A stretch of 64,000 bases of DNA from Epinephelus fuscoguttatus (GCF_011397635.1 NC_064767.1:21378537-21442536), one strand, 5' to 3'; shown: positions 1-13,299, numbered from the stretch's first letter. Numbers and translations are program-made. The notes: generated by a model from the letters alone, not told the origin.

Positions 1-13
1 AGCATTCATTCAC

Positions 14-1628
14 CTCTCTCCTGGCCTCGTTCTCCTTGTTTTCTTTGGACTTGCGACCCGATCCTTTGGGTTTGATATGGCTAGCAGCATTAGCAAAGAA
101 GGCACTGCTCACGTCCCACTCTGGCTCCTGTGAAACACAGAAAGTAAGACACTGGTGTTCAGCCATGTGCCATCCAGGCCTACAGATACTACCCCAAAAC
201 GATTCATTGACTTGGACTAGAGATGTAAAAGTTACACTAAAACCTGCAACTCTTGAGACAGAAGATTCATACATGCATCCAACTCCAGTATAGTGACCCT
301 ACCTCCTCAGCAGATCTGGTGTGGCTCTTCTGTTGTCCTTTGATTCCCGAAGAAGTCATGACTGGAGTGGAGACCTGTGAGGCAGCTGACTTTGCCTCTT
401 TTTTCTCCTCCTTTTGTACTCCTTGTTTCTCCTCCTCAGCACCAACTTCTGCCTCTGACTCACTCTCATCCAGTTCAGACTCGGCACCGCCGTCCTCGTC
501 TTCATCATCCTAATGTGAACAACCATATGAACATCCTGTTAGTCGCAGTAAAGGCAAATGTAGAGTGCATACCTTGAAGGAATAATGTGGTAATTACCCG
601 TTCAGCATTCTCATTTTGCTTGACCTGCTCCTGCTTCTTACGTTTTCGACGGCGCTGAAACAGACACAGCAAAATGCACAACTTTACCCATCATTCATAG
701 CATGACAGACTTCATGTATATAACTGCAAGGAGGATCTTTAAGGAGTGTAAGAGCGTAGGAGTGATCTGTGCTCACCTTCCTCTTGGCTTTGCGTCGCTC
801 TGCCCTCCGCCTGACCTTCTCCTCCTCACTCAGATCCTCTTCTCCATTTAATGCATCCTAAACAAACACACACAGTTGAATGCTGCACATTGCACCTTCA
901 CCCTCGCAGGCCTTACAGTGCCCTGTCAGTGTGACACCATTTGTTTACCTGTGACAAAGTGGCATCACTTGGATCAGGGGTTGCAGCGCCACAGTCCATC
1001 TGCTCCTCCTGCTGCTGGACAGGAGGGCCTGTTGGGAAACACACACTGTCTTCATTTTGTGGGAACCAGCACAGCTCTAATCAAGAAAATGGCTCTGGTT
1101 CTCAAAATGATACAGCGTGCAGTCCGCACAGCAAGTATGGACATCGTGAACTGTTAGATAGTACTGTGTAGCGAGGTAGCCATCAGCTATACACGCCTGA
1201 ATAATAACGCACGTCTACAAGCAGCTCAGTCGTCCTAAACTGAAAACCAAAAGAAATACTGGTTGTCTGGATGCCAAGTAAATATGTTCCTCCTTCCTCA
1301 TTCCCATCCAAGTCTAACCACAATGACCTTTGATAACAAAATGCAAAACATTTAATGACGCTGGGTGGAGTAAGGAAAGGTGATGTAATGCTTTCTTATA
1401 AAAAAAAGAGCCAGAAAAGCTCAACAGGAGACAATAATGCACAGTTGTTGATCCAAGTTGTTTCTTCTCGGTCTTATGAGAGGGCTGTTTGCTCTGAGTT
1501 TTCCACTGCCACAAGCCCAACATGCAACACACAGCTGCCTCCAGCATGGATGTTTGAGAACACGGTATCTTTTCTTAGACGCTTGGTTGGAAATGACATT
1601 GAAAACAACCACTGCCCTGAAGGTGGGA

Positions 1629-1670
<42 letters not shown>

Positions 1671-3461
1671 GGGGAGGCACAGATCAGATCAAACCAGAAA
1701 CCTGCAGCTGATTTAGGCCCAGTGGAAGCAGACAAATGAAAAGACAAAAGACAGCAAAAACACTGGAGCACGCAGGATTGTGCGTGGTGTCGGATTTCCA
1801 TTCGTTCAGAAAAGATTTCCAGAGCAGTGACAAATTCATACTTGGTCTGTGACTCATGCTGTGACTCGGGAGGCATTGATGAGAGTGATCGCAGCTCTCC
1901 AGCTCCTCAGTGCAGCTTTGCTCTTTAAACACGCTGCATTTCTTGTGGGAAAAAGATGACAAGCAGCTACTAGACTTCCTCATTCTGTCTCTGCATGGGT
2001 ATTTTATAGGGCACTGTGGCTCTGGTCAACACTTTAGACAGCGCTAGTCGATGCCTAAACCATTCCAGCACAAGTTTCACTGCCTTCAGTAAAGACTCTA
2101 CCATCCCACCATCATGAGGAGCTAGTGTCTCTAAACGTACCTAGAAAGCGGAAGGAATTTCAGCTGTCCATGTCTGGCTCACTACTCAAATGTCAAAAAA
2201 ACAACCACTCCTAAAACTCCTGAATCAGGCTTTTTGATAAATCTTAAGTATAAAGTAATGTCCTCCTTACAAATAAATGATCCAAGATCAGTGGACAAAA
2301 GCAACAAAAGCGTCTCTGTCTCTCGCCGTCAAGGAGACTGCTTAAATTAGCGTTGAGATGAAAGGTGAGCTCTTTCCGCAGGAATGTAAAATAACAGTGT
2401 ATCATCATGGACGGGATTTTTAACCTAGAAATCAGTTTCACAGGCTGAGCTTTTTCTTTCTTTGCACGGCATCACAGAGAAAGGGAGAAATAAAAGGAGA
2501 ACATGACCTTATCGTTTGAAATAATCAGTAGTGAATCAGGTGTCAGCAGTTTAAGTGATTTTGTAATCTGGCTAAAGACATTTACACAACAGTTTTACAG
2601 CTTTTATAACAGAGTGCATGTGGATGGAGCAAAGTCTCATTGAACAACCAAAATAGTCAGTCTGCTCTCTGATGTGAGTTATGTGGGATATAATCTGGGA
2701 ATGTGACTTTAGGAACAGTGTAGACACACATTATGCAATCATGTTGATCATCATCAACACCAACTGTTGCTGAGCAGCCTCTGATGCAGTCAAGTCAGTA
2801 AACGAACCTGCTCTGCAGCTACAAGGAAACTAAACACACACGGAGAAGCAAGAAGAGGAACAAAGTGCTGGCACATGACATATTTAATGACTCTTAACTT
2901 GATGCTCATCTAAATGTACAGCTGCGCCAGCTCTGGGCTGCACAGCTCCTACCACCTATCTGATGCATTGTTATCATACCAACATGTACCGGGTAATGTG
3001 TCTCTAATCTGTGCTAGTTTGGGCTCCTTACCCACTTCTCCTGCTATATAGGGCACTGAAAGTATTGTAAGGGTGTTATTGTTAGCATCCTGGATGTAAA
3101 AGTCTGTGGAAGTGCGTTTTATCACAACAACTTTATGGCACCGACTGCGCAAAGTTGGAAGTGGTGCAAGCAAAGGGTGTAACACTGGCAAGAGGGGAAC
3201 CTTCATTGTCTGACCAAGAACCCAGTTTGAACTTCACGGTGGAGACAACGGCGAAATACTGCCACATATACACGCTTTAACACACCCCGTGTTGGATAGT
3301 GTCCACGGTTTCGGTGTCACACGCGTTTCCTTATCGCCTACGGGATCAATTTAACTTGTGGTTGAGTTTTAGAAAGTTTTGAAAAAGTGGGACGTTTTCT
3401 TACCGCTGCCAAGTCCCAACAGCCTGCATATGTCCCTGGTGAATTTCATCAGTGCGACCAT
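14..3461 (-). CDS. ttc31: ttc31-like gene, first six coding exons (3' part off the left edge)
   Basis: Six exons join in frame with GT-AG sites: 3461-3404, 1028-949, 857-777, 654-598, 509-303 and 127-14. The start at 3461 gives MVALMKFTRDIC and has an in-frame TAA just upstream. The phase-1 end of exon 1 fits exon 2, and later joins are phase 0. The product runs from a short hydrophobic N-terminus to a strongly basic block (RRRAERRKAKRK, then RRRKRKKQEQ), an acidic Asp/Glu/Ser stretch, then EPEWDVSSAFFANAASHIKP. This order (basic KKKRQKERKRQE-type block, acidic linker, D-L/V-S-S-x-F motif) resembles vertebrate TTC31, whose tetratricopeptide repeats would follow in exons beyond position 1. A donor (GAG/gtgaat) ends the last visible exon at 14. 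No TPR is visible here, so the family name is an inference. The large first intron (1029-3403) holds a TG microsatellite and nothing else I recognise. Confidence 0.6.
1631..1669. repeat. (TG)n microsatellite
   Basis: Uninterrupted TG dinucleotides in intron 1 of the ttc31-like gene. It creates spurious open frames on both strands (Cys-Val or Thr-His runs). Confidence 0.97.
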
Positions 3462-4589
3462 CCAGCATTATCGTCTCGGATATCCCATAAAAAGTATTTT
3501 AACACATGTTTAGGGTCAGGGTGAACACGTTTGAAACATTGGGACAATCGATATCGAATCTGCGGGAATCTTTGGTGGTTGAGTCCACTTCCTGAGCGTC
3601 AAACGCCGACGTTGGGTCCACCCTGAGCGGCGTCTTAAAGGGACAGGACGCCATTATTGATTATTGAACAGATCAGATCTTATCACAGTGAGTGAGTGAG
3701 TGAGTGAGTGAATGAATGAGTCAGTGGGCTACTAACAAAAAATGACACTTAAATATATGCTTCCTATCGTTCATTAAGATTTAAAATAATATGAATAAAA
3801 ATAATGACCACAATTAATTTGATGCACAGTTTGTTGTCATGCAATGATATGATATAAGTAGTGTTGGCAAGATTACTTATGAAATGAAATAGTGTACAGA
3901 TTACTAGTTACCCTTTTGAAAATATAATTTGGTAAAATGAGGTAATGGCCCAGTGGTAAAATGCCCCCACCCACTCATTTCCTCTTCTAACCAGTGGGCC
4001 TGTATGGGCTGTAGTAAATGGTGACAATTAATCTGATTTTTTTCCCACTAATACCATTTTAGGGTAAACTCATCTATTTTTTTGTCACTGGAAAATAGTG
4101 ATTATGTATTTATATAAGGTGTCCATAGAAACTTTGCTGTCACACTCCAGCAGTCACTGCTCCTTTGTTGGTTTGTTGGTTCATGTGTCATCATCCTGCA
4201 CATGCTGAAATCACATCTATATATTTTTTTTTAAATTTTATAGCAATTGACTTTTTCTTAAGGGGGCAATCTTCATAATCTCCATCTAACCCCAAGTAAT
4301 GTAACTATTTTAATCACTTTATCAAAGTAATGTAACATATTACATGTGATTTCTTTTTGATTACTTTTCCAACAAATATTTTAAATTGGGCAATAAAGAT
4401 GAAAAATGTCCAGAAATAGGTTATGCCAAAAGAACACATTCCTGCATGGCAAAATGATGCAAGCAACAGGAGGAATGTTATATTCTACTGTAATTTTATT
4501 ACATAGTTTATCTCAGCAGTTGTAACAGGTTATAATTACATTTAATTTATAATTTAATTACATGTAGCTGGTTACTCTAGGCTATTACA
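3462..4589. other. Region 5' of the ttc31-like gene: promoter side, then dispersed repeat
   Basis: The first 150 bases upstream of the start at 3461 are the likely promoter side of the ttc31-like gene. A short (GTGA/ATGA)n tract lies at 3687-3720. From about 3860 to 4560 the sequence is AT-rich, with recurrent 'gtaatgtaac' and 'attacat' words of the kind seen in common teleost dispersed repeats. No gene is visible. Confidence 0.5.
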
Positions 4590-6248
4590 GAACGGAGGTG
4601 GGACCGAGTCATTGTTTTGCAAAATACCAGTAATCTTAGTCTCAAGTCTTTGTACTCAAGTCCGCAGTCAGTATTGACAAGTCCCAACTTATGTCCCAAG
4701 TCCTAAACAAGTCGTCATGTGCTCTTCACAAAACGTAATGCCATTTTAACAACAATAAATTTACCAAAAATCCTGAATGCTTTTTGAAATTTGTATTCAT
4801 CTGTTAAAACAAGTATGTTGGAAGTTGTTGCATCTTCTTCTGTAATTTTCAAACCGCATGTTTGGCATGCTGTGCTTAGTTTTTGTACGCAAACAAAATT
4901 ATCTTTGGTATCATGTCTTTCAACTGGTGCTCAGTAATGTAATGTCAATTCTTCCCGGCTCTCCTCTGCAACTTGAATGGATGATGTTGGAGTGGATGTT
5001 GGTTTAAAGCCAATATCAGCCAGTACAGATGACGTCCCAGTATTATCTTGCATCCCTAATAACAATAATGAAAAACTTTGATCAAACTGATATAAATGAA
5101 ACCAGTCAATATCTTAAATGCCAGTCCCCTGAAAAGGAAGACCTATAGCATAAATTGGAAGAGTGGGCTGCATATGTGTTCTAGATAATCACATTTTTTT
5201 TTAAAAAAGGACACATATAAGAGATTCATGACATTACAGCCTCCCCACAGACTGTAACAACACATCATAATATATCAGTAATAATAGCAAATAGCCTCTA
5301 TAGCCATATGGCTTTATATATTAAAAAAAAGTTAGTTTAAAGTAATGCTTTAAAAACAAGTTAGTCTTAGCTCCTCGTTAAGTCCTGATGGTTCAACGGT
5401 GTTCAGTGATTCAGAAAGCTTCTCTCTATAGCAATCTATTAATCCCGTCTCCACCTGTAGGTGATGGTGGAATTTTTTACAACCCCTCAGAATCTGAGAA
5501 ACACAAGGGAACCTGTGCCGAACAACTTTCTTATTAAGGGAGGTTATTTAAGAGAGCTGCTTGACTGATGAAGATGCACTTGGTGTTGAAACTTTTGTTC
5601 TATAATCAAGTTCGTTGCCTCAAGTTTGGTGCTCCTGTATACTTTCTGAAACAAGATTGCCCTACTCTGAAAAGCCTGCTGATCCTTGTGAGGCAGCTGA
5701 AGCTTGTTAAATATTTTCCTCAATTTTTACTCAAACAAATGAAACATATGCTTGAATTCATGTAAATTTATTCATACAAAGTTATAAAATGTCCCATTGT
5801 GCTTTATTTTCACTATTAAATTAACAGTTCATTATGACAGCAGTTATTCTAAAAATGCAACTGTCTTCAACATTAATGTTTTTTTGGTATCAGTGATTTT
5901 CTGCTGGCTCAGTTCGATGACTTCATAAGTGACAGGATTTAGTGCGGCAGTATTGCACTAGTGTTTGATAACAGGAGTGACTGACTGGCGGACTTTTTGC
6001 ATGGACGGTCTATAAATAAAACAGAAGCTAAGGCTCTCCTTAGCTCTTTCATCCCATGTCAGCTGTATGATTAAATCAACATTTTCCTTCTCAGATATTG
6101 TTACAAACAATATGATGGAGTGAACTGATCAGACAGATGGTTGGAGTGAATGTTGAAATACATTTCTCAGACCAGTCAAATTTACACAAGTGAGACAAAA
6201 GAGAGGTCGAACACTGATGAGCAGACCACACGCTGATGCTGTCACGTT

Positions 6249-9200
6249 TCAGCGACGTTTCATGTCAGCCATGACAGTGAGCGCTGCGTTCCAGCCAGGA
6301 GAGCCCATCACACCACCACCTAAAAAACATTACATGTATTAAATGAGCAAGAATGAGTCACTATTGTTTTGTTCTGGGAAATCATTGACAGTTTACTCAG
6401 CTACCTGACATCATCAAATGACGTCATTTCTTTTATCATCAGCAGTGATTTCATCCAAAGGTTCTGTGCTCTTCTTACACCAGACAACATCACATTCATG
6501 ACTGTACTTGTACTACACTGTGCACAACACACAGCCACATTTACAGTTGAATATTCAGTTGAGGGTTCAGCATTAAAGGCAAACCTGGATGAGCGCCGCT
6601 GCCACACATATACAGCCCTTTGATTGGTGAACGGTAGTCTGACAGCAAGGGCAAAGGTCGTGCTAGGTAGAGCTGATCCAGCGACATTGATCCATGGAAG
6701 ATATTCTGTACAAATGAGACCAACATGTTTACTTTTCTTTTTGCTTCCTGATATAACATATAACATTATCATGATAAAAGTAGCCTGCCATTTGTTGAAT
6801 GACTTCCACATACAGTCGTATGCCGTAAACACTGAGTTAGTGTCACTTTCCACAGCTGATGTGAACTTTGATTCTCACTCACAGGTTGTGGTAAAACTGT
6901 CTGTAACCATTAACTGCTTGTACAACAGGGCTGTCCCTCTGATGGTGAAAACTACAGAATTGCAAAATACTTCCTCATCCAGTGAACTGTTTATTGTGTC
7001 AAGCAAATCAGCTGTGGATCAATATTCAAATTGCTGCTCAGCTCTACAATGTGTACAGTGTGTGTACCCCTCCAGTGAGCCCAAAGATCCTCTCCAGGTC
7101 AGGTGGAGTCAGGATGTCCCTCCCCACCACCGACTGTTTAAACCCAGGGGCGTATTGCTCCACCCAGTCAAATGCTGAGGAGACAGACAAACACATGGAA
7201 ACGGATTAATCAGGATTCCTGTTGATCCATTTTGGACTTTCAGCATTTAAAAAGGACAAATCATGGCTTTAAAATGTGGGTGTCTCAATTTGGAATAAAC
7301 ATTTTGTTTTCAATACATTTTTAAATTTAAGCTTTAAGCACAGCATGTTATAACTCTTGGATCGTTTTGTGTGTTGAACCTGTGTCTGCGTAGGCCTCCC
7401 TGTCCTGGTCCGTCCACTCTTTGCCGTCTATGTGGAATGGGGTGAACTGGGTGAACAGTGACACCACGTGGCACCCAGGGGGAGCCAGAGTAGGATCCAA
7501 CACAGAGGGGATGGTCATCTCCAGCATGGGTCTACAGGAACAGAGAAGCATGATGGGACAAAATGGTACGGGAGTGAAGCGTGGATGAGTCGAGATAAAA
7601 GAATGTAAGGATTGAAGGAATTTACAGATACATTCGCGGGGGTTGACCTCATATTGTGCGGACAGAAGCCTATTCATTCAAGGCTCAGTGTTACACAGTT
7701 TGATCCAATGCAAACTGGCCAAACTGACATTTGTCTTTTTAACAACGTCTGGCAAATTAAAAAAGTAGCCTACATCAGCAACCTGTGCTCATGGTGTCAC
7801 GTTACTAAATCCAACTTGTATTGCATTAGTAATCAGCAATATGACAACATGATGCACATACTATTGTATTTGTTCAACAACAAGACAGCAGTGTCAAACA
7901 AACCGTGGGCGAAGCACCAGCATCATGAAGGAGATCAAATTATTGTACAGATGGGAGGGACAGAGCTGCATGTGCTGTGTTTGTTTATAAGAAACTTAAG
8001 GTGTTTTTTGGGGTGAGGAGAGAAGCCATGCGGGACTCTCTCAAGAAAGCTAAAACTGCAGCACTATGACAACTTTTTGGATTTTAAGGCAACAAAGGAG
8101 GAATCCAAACTGGCTGTAAGGGATGCAGTGTTTATTTTTAGAATATTTTTTTTGAGGTTTTTCCTTTATTGATAGAACAGCTGTAGACTGACAGCAAAGG
8201 CCGGAGAGAGAGAGAATGACATGCAGCACAGGGCGGCAGGTCGGAATCAACCCCAGGCTGCTGCAAAGGACTCAGCCTACACGGGGTGCACACTCTACAA
8301 GGTGAGCTAGAGGTCACACCTGGAGCTAACCTTTGGTCGTACGACCTGTTTCTATTTATAGGCTAACCTGTGGATGAAGAACAGCTGATTCATGAAATTT
8401 AATTGAGGAATTATCTACACAATGCATCCTTATTTCACCACAGCTGGTTTGAGAGATTTCGTCAGAGAGCTGAAAGTTTCTGGTCAGCTAAATTACCATC
8501 GCTAATAGGAAGTACGGCTATTTGCCCTTGGCTATATTGTATGTCATTTCCAGTAAATATCACCATATAAAACATATGTTGTCTATTTTAGGCAGTAAGC
8601 CTACAAACGTAGGAAGATATTAAGTAGGCTTCTCACCCATCTTTTAAGTGGTTACGTCTCCAGTCTGATCTGCAGTGCACAGCTGACAGGCCTACGTGGT
8701 TTGTTTACATTACATGACAGCAGTGCATATTTAATGTATTCATTGTGGTCAGAGAGCTCCAATGTTATGCAACGCAACGTGATAATTGTTGGACGCTTGT
8801 CTTCTATCAGGACACAATGTCATTATGTTCCACTGGGGAGTGGCTGCTGAGTCAAATGCTCACAATTCAGTTTACCGGTCTGGTCTGGCTCTTAATGTTA
8901 AACCAGCTTTTAATATTTTACACCAGCCGAAACCCTAACCTCCAGTAGTAGCTTTCTTAGCTAACCAGTGGAATGATTTGGTTGCTGACGGAAGAAAAAG
9001 TCAATCTGGTTTTATTCCAATGCGCCTTTTAGCCTCTGTATGAAATGCACTAGGCTTCCAACTAACTCCAATGTAAACCTGTCCGTGTCATTATTAAATG
9101 CTCAGAGCATGGAGAGGGAAAGTCTGCTATAGGTTGGTGAAAGGGAAGGTAGGCAGGTCCAACAAGCACAGGACTTTGACTTGGTGCACTAGTGTTCAAA

Positions 9201-12200
9201 TCCCATGAGAAACTGTACATCTATGTTCAGTCACTTTGTATCTTCAGTTGTTCATCACTAGTTAGTCACGGTTAGGTTTAGGGGACAAAGATACTTGGTT
9301 AGGGTTGGGAAAACATTGTAGTTGACCACAATCTTTTCGTAATCCTATTCAAGTTGTTTTGTTGTCTAAACCTAACCACAGACCTCTTCTGCATCAGTGT
9401 GAGTAAATGAGTGTGTTCACTTGGAGTGTGAACATATATGTACTTTGCTGAGGGACGTCCATTCATGGCCTCTTTGTATGCAGTCTCTAGCACCTCCACG
9501 CTTTCACAGTTGAGATGAATGGAGCACTGATGGTGGGGTCCAGGTTTATTATCTGGTGTGGGAGATGCTAGGAAGTTAGGTAGCTTGTCCACTGCCACTG
9601 TAAAAAACACAGGTCACAACAAAGAAAATGACATGGAATCAGCGTTTGATCTGACATTATGTTAAGGTGTGTGCTTAAGTTTCTGTTTTCTTTCACCATA
9701 AAGCCAAGACTGTTAAAATAAATTCTACAAAACAGAGACTATTGTTGAGTCTAAGAGGCGATGCACTGTAAAGGATCAGTTGGGAGTAAAGACTTCCAGA
9801 GTAATAAAGCCCTACAGCTCAGGCTCTACTGTAATTAACAAGCAGGAGCTACAAATGGCACCACACAGGAACAACTCCAAACGACTTTAAAACTTGTGTT
9901 TAGAGTACCAAGCAGTGACCTAATCTTACACTGCAATAACAAACAGTATTAAATAATGGGGGAATAAGTGCTGATCCCTCCTGATACACTACATCTGTCT
10001 GTGCCTTATTGTCACATCTCTATTGTCTTACAACTTATAGTTTTTTTGCAGCATGTAAAGTGTGTAGGTTGTGGTTCAACACAGAAAACAGACCAGTAGT
10101 CTATGTAAAGAGTGCAGGGTTTCATCTAGACACTGTAAATATGTGGCTAGAGGAACAATACTTGCACAAAGACAGGACAGTGCGCCCTGTGGCTGTTTCT
10201 TTTAAGGCTTGTTCTGACTGTAAATATGATCATACTCTGAGGCAGACTTAAACAGAAAAAGTACTCCAGGGTGGCAACATTTTATATTACTTTGACAGTC
10301 AGCACCTTTGGATACAATGATTTATTTTCTGCAGTCAAAACACAACAACTACCAGCTCATCAATCTTGCGTAAGTTCAAGCAGGACAAAAACAGAAGAGA
10401 TTTACCGTTGATCTTGGTGACAGGGGAGGTGTAGTCTATCTGATCTACAGCTTTGATGAACTCTGGAGAAAGAGCAGCCTGCAATGAAAACAGGAAGTCA
10501 GAATAAATCATATTGTCTGTTGCCATGGTTACATGTGGTATTTATGTCTCTATATTACCTGTGGCGTGAGGTTCTTGAAGGTAACATATGGGGTAGCGTT
10601 TGATAAAACAACTTTACTGTGGATCTCTGTGCCGTCCTTTAGCACCACTCCCTTGGCAGCACCATCTGAACCGACCAGGACCTGTCCAACATCCTGCCAA
10701 GGACACACGTTGTACATGCACAAAGACCAAAATACAGATGCTAGAACTGCATCAAAAACAAAATAAGTCCAAACCATATTACCTTCTCAGTGAAAATGTC
10801 TACACCGTAGGATCGAGCAGAGTTAGCAATAGCCCGAGACACGCCTCCCATGCCTCCCTCCACATAACCCCATGCTCCCTTCTCCTTCTCCAACTCTCCC
10901 ATCACATGGTGCAAGAGCACATACCTGAAAGACAAAGTCTGTGTTTATTTTATTGCAGTTAAAGGAATATTTCGGCCCCAAAATGATCATTTGTACATCA
11001 GTTACTCACCCCGTGTCATGCTGAATGTAAGAAGAAAACATTGTCTAGCAGGCCTCCACAGCAATCATTAATCATACTCGTCCTTGCTTGAGACTATTTA
11101 TGTGGAAGTGTTTTAAATATTTAGATGTCAGCAAAAATGTATGTGTTTGGGATGCACTGAGCATACACTTGAATAAATGAGACTTGAATTATGTGGCAAT
11201 AGTTGTATGGGAGTTTGCAAACAGATGTTTTTATATAGTTTTGCTGTTGTTAAATGCAGCCCCCTATGACTTCAATTAATCAAGAATCTTCTACCTTTTC
11301 AAAGATTCTCAAAATTTTCGTCATGAATTCAAGGTAACACAGGGTGTTAGTAATAATTAGTAGTAAAAATGTGTCTCACCCACTACCAGGATTACTTGGA
11401 CTGGTCATGGCTCCTATCACAGCATCAGTAGCCAGAGTTGCTCTCAGTGGCTCTGACTCAAACCATCGATTGAGGATCTATGATACAAATCACCAGTTAG
11501 CCACCATGCAGTCAAAACAAAACAACAGTTACAACAAAAAATGCCAAACATAGTATGACAAACCTTCATTATTGGTGCAGTTATAATCTCATAAAAGTCT
11601 GGAATGTTTCTGCCCAGTTTCAGACCTTTAAATTACAAAACATGACATCATGACTCTTTTACTCCAGAAAAATAAATTAGCACATGGTGAATAAATTGTT
11701 ATTCTGAAAATAAAAAGTTTATGTCTAAATCCACCAACGCACCGCATTTGACAATAGGCATCAGTGTTTTAGCTGCAGCCAGCCTCTTCCTCAGTGATCC
11801 AGCAGTAACACCTGGGATGTCTACAGGAGCAGCGTCCAGGAGAGGGTGGATAGCTCCTGCTAGTTTATCAAGATGTGCAACATAGTCTGGAAACACCTGT
11901 GGACATGTCAAAGGATGGGGAGAAAGACAGAATAACTTAATACTGCTGGAGAATAAAAGATCAAGAGAGACCGCGAATAACTTTTTCAGTTTATACTCCT
12001 GTGATAAGAGCTTGAATACATCTGCACAATACAGTAAACCATTTACTTCGGCTATAATGCTGCTTAAATCACCTGAGCATCCTTCTGTGAGAACTTGCCG
12101 ATCTCCCTCTGATTCATGGCCATATCTGAGCCCAGGGTGAGAGACCTTGGCGGGGCACCTCCCACCCCCTCCTCCAACATGGGGGTGAAAGCATGGGGGT

Positions 12201-12625
12201 CCCTCATATACACCTTCAGCCCATGTTTCTATAGATATTTGCACAATATTAAAGACTGGTAAACACTTTCAGCTTGCTTTTCTAAATGAGCTCAACTATT
12301 TTACCTCTTTGCTATGTTACCTTAAGTTCCAAGTCTGCGTATATGTGGGGTCTTAATAAACTGAGCAAATAGGAGCACCTGGAGAAGTGGAAACCTGCAA
12401 GCAAAGAGTACTGTTACTCTAACAAGGACAAAACATTGAACACTGAGATACAACTCAGGTCACTTTTTCTCCTGGTTAAATTTATGATCTGAGTTGAACC
12501 AGGATTGTATCCCAGCCAGAGGCCAACCTACCAGGGAAGAGTTCCTCTGAAACAGCTGCTCCTCCCAGCACATGTCTGCGCTCCAGCACTGCTGTCTTCA
12601 GTCCTCCCTTCTGAAGATAGGCAGC

Positions 12626-12674
<49 letters not shown>

Positions 12675-13299
12675 AAAGACACATCACCTTTACCCTGTTG
12701 CTAAACCATATCATGTATTACAACATATTATAGGTGTTGGGAAACATGCATTAACTCACTGCCACCAGTCCATTGTGTCCTGCAATGAAATATAACATGT
12801 CAGACAGATTTTATAAAATGCAAATGCCCCTTAGAAAGTACTTGAAATCACTCTATTGACAGTTGTTCCAATTAAGTGCCAATTAATATTGTTGTTGGGC
12901 ACTTCATGCAATCTGCTCTCCTAAACTTTTTACAGTCAAGTTTAATGGGTCCAAAGTTGAATTCAGATGAAACAATGATGCTGTAAAACACTTAAATGCA
13001 CAGAGCCGAACATCTTCTGCAGGCTGGTAAAGGAAATTTAAACAATAAGACAGAAATTATTATTGATTACTTTTGCAAACTTAGCTGAAATGTATCAATG
13101 CTGCAGAGTGTGGCGCATGCTGTTGTTGACGCACAGCTGGGTTTTGTTGCACTTATTGCACCAACAGTCCGGACCTCTCACCTCCTCCGATGACCACTGC
13201 GTCATACTGGGATTTTAAAGCTGTGTGACTGGATCTCGTCACTGTCCCCACTACAGTCACAGCCCTCCGTCCCCGATCAGTCCACACCGCTGCAGCCAT
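6249..13299 (-). CDS. pyroxd2: pyroxd2, intact copy A: FAD-dependent pyridine nucleotide-disulphide oxidoreductase domain protein 2
   Basis: Sixteen exons join in frame: 13299-13182, 12779-12760, 12625-12532, 12394-12321, 12228-12073, 11896-11743, 11625-11564, 11477-11380, 10924-10783, 10693-10559, 10478-10406, 9597-9444, 7531-7380, 7174-7068, 6705-6585 and 6319-6249. They total 1731 nt (576 residues); human PYROXD2 is about 581. Seen: N-terminal [12 protein letters not shown], then the Rossmann motif [20 protein letters not shown] (residues about 34-53), [25 protein letters not shown] and [12 protein letters not shown] in the middle, [27 protein letters not shown], and near the C-terminus [17 protein letters not shown], the second FAD-contact motif. 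The family (phytoene-desaturase-like amine oxidoreductases) is mitochondrial; the exact substrate is not settled. Exon 2 is only 20 nt. The exon 3 acceptor directly follows a TG repeat. A minus-strand AATAAA near 5803 could serve polyadenylation. Confident call. Confidence 0.95.
8139..8316 (-). mobile_element. tRNA-derived SINE in pyroxd2 copy A intron 12
   Basis: Read on the minus strand, the element opens with a tRNA-like A box (tagctcaccttgtagag), followed about 40 bases later by a B-box-like ggggttgattccgacc. The body contains a (GA/TC)n stretch and ends in 'caataaaggaaaaacc' plus an A/T-rich tail. I recognise this as a common teleost repeat type. The corresponding intron of copy B (17207-17652) is only about 450 bp and lacks it. 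Confidence 0.7.
10960..11345. repeat. Dispersed teleost repeat in pyroxd2 copy A intron 8
   Basis: It begins 'ttaaaggaatatttcggccc' and continues with text on the pattern 'aaatgatcatttgtacatca' and 'ttactcaccc', a start I recognise from a very common teleost repeat. The matching intron in copy B (18944-19029) is about 86 bp and lacks it, so it was inserted into A after the duplication or lost from B. Confidence 0.65.
12629..12673. repeat. (CA)n microsatellite abutting the pyroxd2 exon 3 splice acceptor
   Basis: About 22 CA units on the plus strand, read as (TG)n on the coding strand. They end directly at the acceptor 'tgtag' of exon 3 (exon begins at 12625) and so take the place of a normal pyrimidine tract. 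The tract is absent from copy B, where the surrounding exons were deleted. Confidence 0.97.

Noticed and set aside
1421-1876. 151-residue minus-strand open frame
   Set aside because: It runs straight through the TG microsatellite (Thr-His run) and shows no protein-family features; it lies in an intron of the ttc31-like gene.
2949-3206. 85-residue minus-strand open frame
   Set aside because: No recognisable motif, no splice sites that join it in phase to the flanking exons, and the flanking exons already join in phase without it.
6624-7178. 184-residue plus-strand open frame, with a near copy at 16506-16844
   Set aside because: Antisense shadow of pyroxd2 exons 14 and 15; its duplication simply follows the gene duplication.
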